Virus record (IMG/VR): IMGVR_UViG_3300009537_000083
Coordinates: 1-35,046 of that record
Reading direction: 5' to 3' (one strand)
Origin: a virus
DNA: 35,046 nt
The notes below the pieces were generated by a model. The model was given only the letters and a program-made list of their open reading frames with translations, did no database searches and was not told the DNA's origin. A program made the translations under genes and the position numbers. Shown here piece by piece: positions 22,844 to 28,482 of this stretch (its first letter is position 1; each line of letters opens with the position of its first letter).

Positions 22844-22869
22844 GGGGTCTTTTTTGGGGCCCCTTTTTT
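22844..22869 (+). terminator. Rightward intrinsic terminator with no visible gene upstream
   Basis: GGGGTC (22844-22849) pairs with GGCCCC (22858-22863, one T-G pair) around an 8-base loop, followed by TTTTTT. The T run is on the + strand only. No + strand gene ends here; the region upstream is the leader of the leftward initiator gene, so the RNA stopped here would be antisense to it. The rest of the gap 22727-22945 also holds TACCTTATGAAGGTA (22792-22806) and two copies of TGTCTATAC (22835, 22927). Confidence 0.5.
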
Positions 22870-22907
22870 CCCAGTGTACACATCGTAAAAATTCTATAAA
22901 AAAAAAG

Positions 22908-22936
22908 TCTACAAAAAACTCCTCATTGTCTATACT
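22908..22936 (+). promoter_or_regulatory. Rightward promoter candidate for the AT-hook membrane gene
   Basis: TCTACA (22908-22913) and TATACT (22931-22936) are 17 bases apart. The ATG follows only nine bases after the -10 box, so a transcript from here would be nearly leaderless; the gene has no Shine-Dalgarno sequence, which fits, but the match may be chance. Confidence 0.3.
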
Positions 22937-22945
22937 TACCTGGAT

Positions 22946-23221
22946 ATGGAATTTTTCATAGTTTTTTTAACTTTTGGTGTTTTTATAGGACTAATATCGA
23001 TTTTCTTGATTTGGTCACTTTTGTCCGGGCTTTTTTATAAGAAAAAGATCAATGCAAAATTGGACAAAATTTTTTTGGAGTTAAGAGAATATCAGACAAG
23101 GATCACAATTTTGGAGACACGCGTTAGTGAACGCTCTTTGTTTTTTCACCCTTCCGAAAAGACCAAAGAGCTCCAAGCTAAAAGAAAACGAGGTAGACCA
23201 AGAAAAAATTCTGAAGGTTAA
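22946..23221 (+). CDS. Membrane protein with coiled coil and C-terminal AT-hook
   Basis: 91 residues. A long hydrophobic N-terminus (FFIVFLTFGVFIGLISIFLI, then WSLLSGLF; residues 3-30) gives one or two membrane passes. KKKINAKLDKIFLELREYQT and RITILETRV (about 32-60) form a coiled coil. The C-terminus KRKRGRPRKNSEG contains a canonical AT-hook (R-G-R-P within basic residues), a minor-groove DNA-binding motif. The sequence therefore suggests a protein that could tether AT-rich phage DNA to the membrane. It lies between the replication and recombination genes, opposite to both. The role is inferred from the motifs; no family is recognised. Confidence 0.65.
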   Translation: MEFFIVFLTFGVFIGLISIFLIWSLLSGLFYKKKINAKLDKIFLELREYQTRITILETRVSERSLFFHPSEKTKELQAKRKRGRPRKNSEG

Positions 23222-23227
23222 AAGAAA

Positions 23228-23247
23228 GGGGAACCTTTCGGTTCCCC
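23228..23247 (-). terminator. Leftward intrinsic terminator after the RecT-like gene
   Basis: GGGGAACC (23228-23235) and GGTTCCCC (23240-23247) form a perfect 8-base stem with a GAAA tetraloop when read on the - strand, followed by the T-rich CTTTCTTTTAA. It lies 15 bases downstream of the RecT-like stop. On the + strand there is no T run behind it, so it mainly serves leftward transcripts. Confidence 0.75.
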
Positions 23248-23262
23248 GTATTTGGAGATCAT

Positions 23263-24060
23263 TTATGCATGCTCTTCAAGGATAGAAGGCATAACTTCTT
23301 GATACGCGTCAGTTTTATTTAGTTCAACGGTTTTTTTGTGGCACCATTTTTCATAATGTTCTTTAAAAGGCTCTGGGTTTTTTAGCCACCCCTCTAATAG
23401 TTCTCTCATTGGTTTTTCGATTTTCTCTTTGCATAGGTGAAGATATTCATCTAAATGCTCATATGAAAAAAGATCAAAATTGTTTTCAACAGCGGACCTC
23501 ATCTCTTCATGTGTAAGGTCGTTCTCTTCTTGTTCTTCTATTTTTAAATCTTGACCAGTTGCTTGTAATATTTCACCATCTACATAACATCCTTTAATCA
23601 CGTCCGGGAAAAGTTGCCTTGCCAGCCTACTTAGGGCCCGCGCAAACAACATGTCTTTGGGGTATTTAAGCCACTGATTGCGATAAATGCCGGCTTGCTT
23701 GGCGTCCTCAATTGAAAAGCTTTCACACCATGTATCTCCAGTGTCCGCTCTTTTCCCGTGTAAGATACAAATTTTATCATCGCTTTTTTTGTCTTTGGTT
23801 ATGCTGTGGCCTTTTCTTCTAATAAGATCATTCATCATAGTAGAAGTAAGCTCTACTTTCCCTTGTACAAAATAGAACCCCCCATTTAGGGCATCCAGGG
23901 GGTCAACGCCAATTGCCTTGGCCTTTTGTACAATGGCAAAAATTCCTTCTGCGCCCATTTTTTTATAATGAGGAGTTTGCATAAGAATATGGCAAAGCTC
24001 CCTTGTTTCCTGTACTAAAGCTACAGTTGTGTTTTCTTCTTTCTTAGTCATCTCATTCAT
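23263..24060 (-). CDS. RecT-like single-strand annealing protein
   Basis: 265 residues from the ATG at 24060, six bases after AAGGAG; an in-frame ATG at 24075 overlaps that site. The N-terminal part (ELCHILMQTPHYKKMGAEGI, FAIVQKAKAIGVDPLDALNG, GFYFVQGKVELTSTMMNDLI; about 23-82) has the pattern of RecT-superfamily annealing proteins, in which a G-x-D/N-P-x-x-A-L segment precedes a V-x-G-K-x-x-L core. A conserved-looking WLKYPKDMLFARALSRLARQ follows. The C-terminus is acidic and variable. With the PD-(D/E)XK nuclease at 24524 it would form a two-part recombination system. It may also serve replication fork repair. Family assignment is moderate. Confidence 0.65.
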   Translation of the reverse strand: MNEMTKKEENTTVALVQETRELCHILMQTPHYKKMGAEGIFAIVQKAKAIGVDPLDALNGGFYFVQGKVELTSTMMNDLIRRKGHSITKDKKSDDKICILHGKRADTGDTWCESFSIEDAKQAGIYRNQWLKYPKDMLFARALSRLARQLFPDVIKGCYVDGEILQATGQDLKIEEQEENDLTHEEMRSAVENNFDLFSYEHLDEYLHLCKEKIEKPMRELLEGWLKNPEPFKEHYEKWCHKKTVELNKTDAYQEVMPSILEEHA

Positions 24061-24071
24061 TTTTTTCTCCT

Positions 24072-24207
24072 TCATTTTATTTGATATGGTCGGTAAGGAA
24101 GTGGAACGTCAAAATATAAATCTGCTTCCTCAACTTCTTCTTCTTTTTCTTCTTCATAAACAATTTCGTTATACTCATCTTCATAATCATCTGTAAACCA
24201 GCGCATT
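24072..24207 (-). pseudogene. Small acidic gene interrupted by one extra base
   Basis: A strong AGGAGA precedes an ATG at 24207 whose frame reads MRWFTDDYE and then ends at AGA-TGA. If the A at 24180 is skipped, the frame continues as DEYNEIVYEEEKEEEVEEAD, LYFDVPLPYRPYQIK and ends at a TGA (24072-24074) just before the RecT-like ribosome site. Alternative starts at 24191 or 24185 would express the same acidic tail without a ribosome site. So this looks like a 44-residue acidic protein with a +1 insertion in GAAAG, or a sequencing error. Confidence 0.5.
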
Positions 24208-24216
24208 TTTCTTCTC

Positions 24217-24414
24217 CTATTTAAAATATTTGTTTATACCTGAATAGATTCTTTTTTCTATTTGTGCAAGGAATCGCATCTCTATTAATTTATATTTGGT
24301 TTCAATCAAATCCATTAATAGGCTTAGTTGTTCCTTTTGAAGATCTGTAATTTCAGACAAAACTTTCTCTAGATCAGAAAAAGCAGTAGATGGTATTGTT
24401 TTGTTAATCGACAT
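24217..24414 (-). CDS. Small helical early protein
   Basis: 65 residues: SINKTIPSTAFSDLEKVLSE, ITDLQKEQLSLLMDLIETKY, KLIEMRFLAQIEKRIYSGIN and KYFK. Nearly all one amphipathic helix with heptad leucines, so a coiled coil or small dimer is likely. AGAGG is near the ATG. It is the first gene behind the strong operator-bearing promoter at 24499-24527 and would be the first early leftward product before the RecT-like gene. It might be an inhibitor or an accessory of recombination; no family recognised. Confidence 0.55.
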   Translation of the reverse strand: MSINKTIPSTAFSDLEKVLSEITDLQKEQLSLLMDLIETKYKLIEMRFLAQIEKRIYSGINKYFK

Positions 24415-24440
24415 AAGGCCTCTCCAGGTTCGTCGGTTTT

Positions 24441-24482
24441 CCCTGTTTTTTGTAAGCTTTCTTTCTCATCCAAAAAACAGGG
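24441..24482 (-). ncRNA. Strong hairpin in the leader of the early leftward transcript
   Basis: CCCTGTTTTTT (24441-24451) and AAAAAACAGGG (24472-24482) are perfect 11-base arms around a 20-base loop. They lie between the promoter at 24499-24527 and the first ATG at 24414, near the expected 5' end of the mRNA. Read on the + strand the hairpin is followed by TTTTTATA, so it could also stop rightward RNA. A protective 5' stem or an attenuator are both possible. Confidence 0.5.
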
Positions 24483-24498
24483 TTTTTATATATCTGTT

Positions 24499-24527
24499 AT
24501 AATATGTCAACGTTGACATTTAGTCAA
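24499..24527 (-). promoter_or_regulatory. Early leftward promoter with palindromic operator in its spacer
   Basis: On the - strand TTGACT (24522-24527) and TATTAT (24499-24504) are exactly 17 bases apart. The spacer is filled by ATGTCAACGTTGACAT (24504-24519), a perfect 16-base palindrome. A dimeric repressor bound there would block RNA polymerase. The promoter overlaps the last codon of the nuclease gene and reads into the small gene at 24414 and the RecT-like gene. Confidence 0.65.
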
Positions 24528-25075
24528 TCATTAAAATATCGATAAATTTTAAGAGCGGCTTCCGCTGTTCGCCTAAGTTCATCGTCTATAGATATTTTAT
24601 GAATTTTTGCTGTCTTTCCATCTTTTTTCAGTTGTACGAAAAAAACGTACGGTTCAATGACATAATCATTTACTCTACATAAATAGTGATAAAAAGCAGC
24701 TTGCAAGCTCCATGTTTTTAAATTAGGGCGCGCTGAAGTTTTGTAATCTATAACATAATTTTTCCTGTCTTTTTTTATTAAACAGTCAATACATCCAGTT
24801 ATTTTTAATCTCTCACAATAAAGTCTTTTTTCGGCCTCTATGGTTTCACAATCTTTAAAGTATTTTTCTTTGCATTTGATCCAACTATCATAATATCCTT
24901 TTTCATCTTCTTGAAGCTCGATATAGATAAGTTCCTTTTGTGCTGCAATTTTAGCATGCACATTAGTTCCTATGCGGCATTTATTGCTTAATACATAAGG
25001 ATCAATATTAGAAAAATCACACCACACGGATAGAATGTCAGAAACGCGAAGGTATCCTTCTTTAATGTTTTTCAT
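24524..25075 (-). CDS. PD-(D/E)XK nuclease (RecB/Cas4-like)
   Basis: 183 residues from the ATG at 25075, six bases after GGGAGG; the frame also opens at a TTG (25081) that adds two residues. The RecB-like motifs appear in order: GTNVHAKIA (H motif, about 37-45), GCIDCLI (first catalytic aspartate, about 93-99), VIDYKTS (D-x-K, about 107-113) and WSLQAAFYHYLC (Q-x-x-x-Y, about 121-132). This set defines the exonuclease fold of RecB, Cas4 and phage recombination nucleases. With the RecT-like gene it makes a likely exonuclease-annealase pair, though the two are in separate transcription units. It is divergent from the Cro-like gene. Confidence 0.8.
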   Translation of the reverse strand: MKNIKEGYLRVSDILSVWCDFSNIDPYVLSNKCRIGTNVHAKIAAQKELIYIELQEDEKGYYDSWIKCKEKYFKDCETIEAEKRLYCERLKITGCIDCLIKKDRKNYVIDYKTSARPNLKTWSLQAAFYHYLCRVNDYVIEPYVFFVQLKKDGKTAKIHKISIDDELRRTAEAALKIYRYFND

Positions 25076-25094
25076 AAACAACCTCCCTAATTTT

Positions 25095-25137
25095 CCTTGA
25101 CTTTAACGGATACATTTTATTATTGTCAAGGTAGACA
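25095..25137. promoter_or_regulatory. Divergent control region with operator-like site
   Basis: Rightward: TTGACT (25097-25102) and TATTAT (25118-25123), 15-base spacer, serving the Cro-like gene. Leftward: TTGACA (25124-25129) and TAAAGT (25100-25105), 18-base spacer, serving the nuclease gene. The operator-like TGTCAAGGTAGACA (25124-25137) covers the leftward -35 and the rightward start. A half-site CCTTGAC (25095-25101), the inverse of GTCAAGG (25125-25131), covers the other pair. The design suits an autoregulated divergent switch. Confidence 0.6.
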
Positions 25138-25154
25138 AAATAAAGGACGTTCAA

Positions 25155-25367
25155 ATGTCAAAAAAAAGCGCTCTTATTATCAAAAGCTTCTTAGAAGAAA
25201 ATAGAATTACCATTTCAGAATTTGCTCGAGTAACAGAAACCTCTAGATTTAGTATTTATAAATATCTCAGTGGAGCACCTATTCATCCAAAAAAGGCAAA
25301 GTCAATAGAAGAAAAAGTTTTAAAACAATACAGAATTTTTTTGCCTTACGAAAAACTTATTGACTAA
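25155..25367 (+). CDS. Cro/CI-like helix-turn-helix repressor
   Basis: 70 residues. The helix-turn-helix runs from about residue 17 to 38: ITISEFARVTETSRFSIYKY, then LSGAPIHPKKAKSIEEKVLK. The pattern I-S-E-F-A-R-x-x-x-x-S-x-x-x-I-x-K-Y-L-S-G is that of the Cro/C1 family with the recognition helix at SRFSIYKYL. AAAGGA precedes the ATG. It has no oligomerisation or cleavage domain, so it is closer to Cro than to CI. It is the first gene of a rightward operon with the RusA-like gene, and the divergent operator-like site just upstream makes autoregulation likely. Confidence 0.75.
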   Translation: MSKKSALIIKSFLEENRITISEFARVTETSRFSIYKYLSGAPIHPKKAKSIEEKVLKQYRIFLPYEKLID

Positions 25368-25408
25368 TTTACTTCTTCCCCCCTATTTATGAAATTATGG
25401 AGGGAAAA

Positions 25409-25861
25409 ATGATTTCTTTAGAATTATTCGGAAGTCCAGTGCCTCAACAGCGTCCACGTTTTGCTAGACAGGGGAAATTTACCAATTGTTATGACCCACT
25501 AGAAAAAATCAAAGAAGGCTGCAAATGGCAATTAAAATCTCAATATAGAGAAGATCCTCTCGAGATCCCTCTTTCTTTGGATATTATTTTTTTTATGCCT
25601 ATTCCAAATTCTTTATCAAGCATTAAGAAAAGACAAATGACTAATGGATTAATTGGTCATATAAAAAAGCCTGACCTTGATAATCTCCAAAAATTTGCGC
25701 TTGATTGTCTTAATAAATTAGTTTTTAAAGACGATTCTCAAGTTTGTGAAATCCGAGCAAAAAAGATATATTCTAACAATCCGAGAACACTTATAAGAAT
25801 ATTTCCTTTAGCTGACGAAAAGAGAAATTTATTATATGAAAATTGTGCAAGAGAAAGTTGA
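25409..25861 (+). CDS. rusA: RusA-type Holliday junction resolvase
   Basis: 150 residues from the ATG at 25409, which has GGAGG five bases upstream; an earlier in-frame ATG (25397) overlaps that site. The family signature is present: PVPQQRPRFA at the N-terminus (about 9-18), strand-rich middle (LSLDIIFFMPIP), and the catalytic KKPDLDNLQKFALDCLNKLV (about 89-108) with the K-P-D-x-D-N motif, followed by FKDDSQVCEIRAKK with the second acidic pair. RusA cuts four-way junctions that arise in phage replication and recombination. It lies directly behind the Cro-like gene, with the recombination genes on the other side of the switch. Confidence 0.92.
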   Translation: MISLELFGSPVPQQRPRFARQGKFTNCYDPLEKIKEGCKWQLKSQYREDPLEIPLSLDIIFFMPIPNSLSSIKKRQMTNGLIGHIKKPDLDNLQKFALDCLNKLVFKDDSQVCEIRAKKIYSNNPRTLIRIFPLADEKRNLLYENCARES

Positions 25862-26018
25862 TAAAGAAAATTATTTAGAATTATGCCTAACAAAAAAAGA
25901 ATTTGATTTAGCCTTAGATTATATGATTATTTCTACTAAATGTGAAATCAATGGAATCGACACAAATATAGGGGTTAAACTGAATTTAGAGAATGAAGGA
26001 AATAACAATGTTTTTTAA
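25836..26018 (+). CDS. Uncharacterised 60-aa protein
   Basis: 60 residues: MKIVQEKVDKENYLELCLTK, KEFDLALDYMIISTKCEING and IDTNIGVKLNLENEGNNNVF. It starts inside the RusA-like gene (26-base overlap) and runs 11 bases into the next one. Mixed helix-strand composition, no metal or membrane motif. The overlaps on both sides support it as a real gene. Function unknown. Confidence 0.5.
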   Translation: MKIVQEKVDKENYLELCLTKKEFDLALDYMIISTKCEINGIDTNIGVKLNLENEGNNNVF

Positions 26019-26172
26019 AAAATCTTCTTTGCATATTAGCCGAAAAAATGTTAACGTTGACAGAAATTTAGGTGAAATTTTGTTAAACCATTATTTATCA
26101 ATACCTTATGTAAAAACGCCACATAACATAATTCATAATTATCAGACTAATAGAGAGAACAACCAAAAATGA
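26008..26172 (+). CDS. 54-aa basic protein
   Basis: Open frame of 54 codons, ATG at 26008 within the end of the preceding gene, TGA at 26170-26172 overlapping the next ATG (ATGA). Sequence: MFFKKSSLHISRKNVNVDRN, LGEILLNHYLSIPYVKTPHN and IIHNYQTNRENNQK. Basic, histidine- and asparagine-rich. The operator-like site at 26049-26062 lies inside it and encodes NVNVD. Function unknown; the overlaps are the main support. Confidence 0.45.
   Translation: MFFKKSSLHISRKNVNVDRNLGEILLNHYLSIPYVKTPHNIIHNYQTNRENNQK
26049..26062. promoter_or_regulatory. Operator-like site inside a small early gene
   Basis: TGTTAACGTTGACA differs by one base from the perfect palindrome at 24505-24518. Its last six bases form TTGACA (26057-26062), which with TTGTTA (26080-26085, 17-base spacer) could be a weak rightward promoter for the genes at 26169 and 26392. 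Confidence 0.4.
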
Positions 26173-26408
26173 AAACAATTGGAGATGTAATTTCATACAC
26201 GGATAAAGTGGGAGGAATTTACCATGATGGTAATCTTGAGGCAATTCCTTATAACCATTGGAGAAAAGATTGTGAATGGCTTGTTCTAGTAATTAAAGAT
26301 TCTAAAGCCGTTAGATTTATCCCTATCACTGCTATTACATCTAAAGATGCAGCAATGACAGCTATTTATAAATTTGTAACGGAGGACAAAAATGAGACAT
26401 CTGCTTGA
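26169..26408 (+). CDS. Uncharacterised early protein, 79 aa
   Basis: 79 residues: MKTIGDVISYTDKVGGIYHD, then NLEAIPYNHWRKDCEWLVLV, IKDSKAVRFIPITAITSKDA and a helical end AAMTAIYKFVTEDKN. A strand-rich small domain followed by a helix. Its start overlaps the previous gene as ATGA, and its end overlaps the next gene by 17 bases. No domain recognised. Part of the rightward operon that begins with the Cro-like gene. Confidence 0.55.
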   Translation: MKTIGDVISYTDKVGGIYHDGNLEAIPYNHWRKDCEWLVLVIKDSKAVRFIPITAITSKDAAMTAIYKFVTEDKNETSA

Positions 26409-26652
26409 AGACTATGGAGTAAGTGCTGGGATCGGCCTTGTTATGATTTTATTAATTATAAACTTAAGAATGACTCATGGAAAAGTAATTGATATTCATT
26501 TACCTTCCCCCTGTGAAAAAAATATGATGGAAAAAGTAGAAAGGGACCGAGAAAATGAAAAAGCAGAAAGAACTTTAAATGACCCTTCTTCAACTCAGCA
26601 AGAAAGAGAAGAGGCCTGTAGAACACTTATTGATAATGAAGGAATGTCGTGA
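26392..26652 (+). CDS. Single-TM protein with charged helical tail
   Basis: 86 residues with GGAGG before the ATG. The N-terminus MRHLLEDYGVSAGIGLVMIL, LIINL contains one membrane segment (about 11-25). The rest is hydrophilic (MMEKVERDRENEKAERTLND, PSSTQQEREEACRTLID). The shape, a signal-anchor plus a charged helical domain, is that of inner-membrane spanin subunits, but no outer-membrane partner is nested here and the helical part is short. It closes the rightward operon; its stop touches the stop of the opposing fibre gene with no gap and no terminator. Function unknown. Confidence 0.55.
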   Translation: MRHLLEDYGVSAGIGLVMILLIINLRMTHGKVIDIHLPSPCEKNMMEKVERDRENEKAERTLNDPSSTQQEREEACRTLIDNEGMS

Positions 26653-27393
26653 TTATCCTAATAAATAACCCTGAAAGATAGTACTTCCAGCTCCTCCTTC
26701 CACATCAACTGTTTTTGGTCCACCTGCCGACTCTACTTCTACTATGACTGTTTCGCCTGCTGCCAGGGAAAAAATATGTGGGGTTGAAGAAGTTAGTTCA
26801 TTAGTGACTGTATTAAAAACACTTCGGGGATCAACATTAAATAACTGTCTAATTCCTGCTACCGAAGCGTGTAAACGGAGGGTCCATGTTGTGTGAGCCG
26901 CCCCAAAATCACGTCCGCGAAGATTTAAATTAAACCAATAAATTCCTGCTACAGGGGCTGTAAATGTTCCAGTAGCCGCATTAAAATCAGAATTGATATC
27001 GAAATATTCGGTAAATCCTGAGAGAGGATAAATTGTTCCGTCACCCGTCACATTTGTATCCGTAGCTGTAAGAAAAGCTGAAAAAGCTGGTTGAAGTGGT
27101 TTTAATATTTCACCAGTTGTAAAAGCTACTATTGAGTCATTTGTTCCAAGAGCAGTTCCTTGTGAAAGCTTCCATTTGTCTGAATCATTATTATCAATGC
27201 CCATTTCCCAATCGGTGGCACCGCTTACATTAAAGTTTAATGTTGGATCAGCTGCAGATACTCCTCCAACTGTGATAATAGTTCTGGCTGCGGAAGACGC
27301 AGTATTTGAAGGATTTGTAATAGTAAATGAATTGGTACTTCCTGAATTACTGGCACCGGATATATTGTTTAACGCATTATTATTTCCTGGCAT
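26653..27393 (-). CDS. Fibre protein with C1q/TNF-like tip
   Basis: 246 residues. The N-terminal part is S/T/N-rich (NNISGASNSGSTNSFTITNP) and includes DWEMGIDNNDSDKWKLSQGT, a fibre strand. The C-terminal 140 residues have the C1q-like jelly-roll pattern: QPAFSAFLTATDTNVTGDGT, FDINSDFNAATGTFTAPVAG, IYWFNLNLRGRD, and the closing TIFQGYLLG. In C1q proteins the G-x-F-x-A-P-x-x-G-x-Y-x-F motif is diagnostic and it is present here. C1q domains in phage fibres form trimeric binding tips. Last gene of the leftward fibre cluster. It could bind a host surface protein or sugar. Confidence 0.75.
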   Translation of the reverse strand: MPGNNNALNNISGASNSGSTNSFTITNPSNTASSAARTIITVGGVSAADPTLNFNVSGATDWEMGIDNNDSDKWKLSQGTALGTNDSIVAFTTGEILKPLQPAFSAFLTATDTNVTGDGTIYPLSGFTEYFDINSDFNAATGTFTAPVAGIYWFNLNLRGRDFGAAHTTWTLRLHASVAGIRQLFNVDPRSVFNTVTNELTSSTPHIFSLAAGETVIVEVESAGGPKTVDVEGGAGSTIFQGYLLG

Positions 27394-27399
27394 ATTTCC

Positions 27400-28482
27400 T
27401 CAATTTAATATCATATTTCCAATTGTTGATAAAGAAGTAAAATCAGTGTTAGCTGTTGTAACTACGAGTTCAATGGCATCTCTTTGTTGAGTAGATTGTA
27501 TTGTCCCTCCCGCCCCTGTAGTAGATGATACCGTTCCAATATGGACGGTCTGTCCGGCATTTTGATTAATTTGCCATCCTCCAGCTCCTTTTCCTACAAT
27601 CCTAATAATGCATCCTAAAGGAGCGACGGCTGGAAGAGTTAATTCAACACGGGCTCCATTATTGGCAATATAACCATTGTCGCATGTCATAGCTGTTGGG
27701 CCCACAACAACTATTTCATTCCATGTTATACCCCCCCCACTCACATCGATTGTAATAGTATCGCCAGCACCGGTTGTAGAACATCCCACTCCACCTAATA
27801 CATTTAAATTATTAGCAGCAGGCGTGGCTACTCCTGTATCACAAGTGTATTGGTTCGCTAAATCTCCATCAGCGTTAATGGTAATTGTATTACCCGCACC
27901 CGCTGTATTAACAGAAGTGCCACCTAATACATTTAAAATGTTTGCAGCAGGAACTGCAGTTCCTGCGTCTGTTACAAAAGAAGTGGGAATGGTGGGGCCT
28001 GAAGTTATGGTTACTGTATTACCGGCTGCAGAAGTATTTGTTCCTCCGGCCCCAAAAATATTTAATATACCAGCTGCGGGAACAGCGCTCCCGGCATCTG
28101 CGTCATATTGATCAGCTACTGTTCCATCTAATGTTATAGTTAATGTGTTAGTAGCAGGAACACCACTTACAGTTAAATTTGTTCCAGAAAGTAAATTAAT
28201 ATTATTTGCACCATCAGCTCCAACTGCTCCACCAACATCCCCCGTTATAGTCAAAATACCGGTTCCTGTGGATGCCATTTGTATCCATGTCCCAGAATTA
28301 ACTGTTCGATCCACCATGATCCAAGCAGTAGGAGTGCTTTCATTAATCCAAAGATCAAATATTTGAAAATTTTTATAATCTCCATTTGCTCCTGATACGG
28401 GATCACGTGTGTCTTTCCATTTCCTTACAGGAAAAGCATTTGTTGCTGGATAAGTGAGAGTGCTTCTATCAATAAATGGCAT
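27400..28482 (-). CDS. Repeat-containing tail fibre protein
   Basis: 360 residues. After a short N-terminal domain (PFIDRSTLTYPATNAFPVRK, LWINESTPTAWIMVD) comes the module LTITGDVGGAVGADGANNIN, shared with two other fibre genes. Then three tandem units of about 40-45 residues follow (about 120-250), each with D-x-G-x-A-x-P-A-A-x-x-L-N-x-x-G-G ... A-G-N-T-I-T-I (for example DAGTAVPAANILNVLGG). The C-terminal 105 residues (WNEIVVVGPTAMTCDNGYIA) form a separate, probably binding, domain. The repeats suit a trimeric beta shaft. It overlaps the next gene upstream by one base. Confidence 0.75.
   Translation of the reverse strand: MPFIDRSTLTYPATNAFPVRKWKDTRDPVSGANGDYKNFQIFDLWINESTPTAWIMVDRTVNSGTWIQMASTGTGILTITGDVGGAVGADGANNINLLSGTNLTVSGVPATNTLTITLDGTVADQYDADAGSAVPAAGILNIFGAGGTNTSAAGNTVTITSGPTIPTSFVTDAGTAVPAANILNVLGGTSVNTAGAGNTITINADGDLANQYTCDTGVATPAANNLNVLGGVGCSTTGAGDTITIDVSGGGITWNEIVVVGPTAMTCDNGYIANNGARVELTLPAVAPLGCIIRIVGKGAGGWQINQNAGQTVHIGTVSSTTGAGGTIQSTQQRDAIELVVTTANTDFTSLSTIGNMILN

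Noticed and set aside
22612-22881. 89-codon lysine-rich frame over the initiator leader, - strand
   Set aside because: Covers the leader, the terminator and the start of the initiator gene in another frame; no ribosome site and no conserved feature.
24085-24179. Lysine-rich frame starting ATG at 24178 (MSITKLFMKKKK)
   Set aside because: It is the out-of-frame reading of a glutamate-rich stretch (GAAGAA read as AAGAAG); the acidic frame agrees with the strong upstream ribosome site.
27677-28111. 144-codon + strand open frame, proline- and valine-rich
   Set aside because: Antisense of the repeat-containing fibre gene; its internal repeats only mirror those of the real gene.
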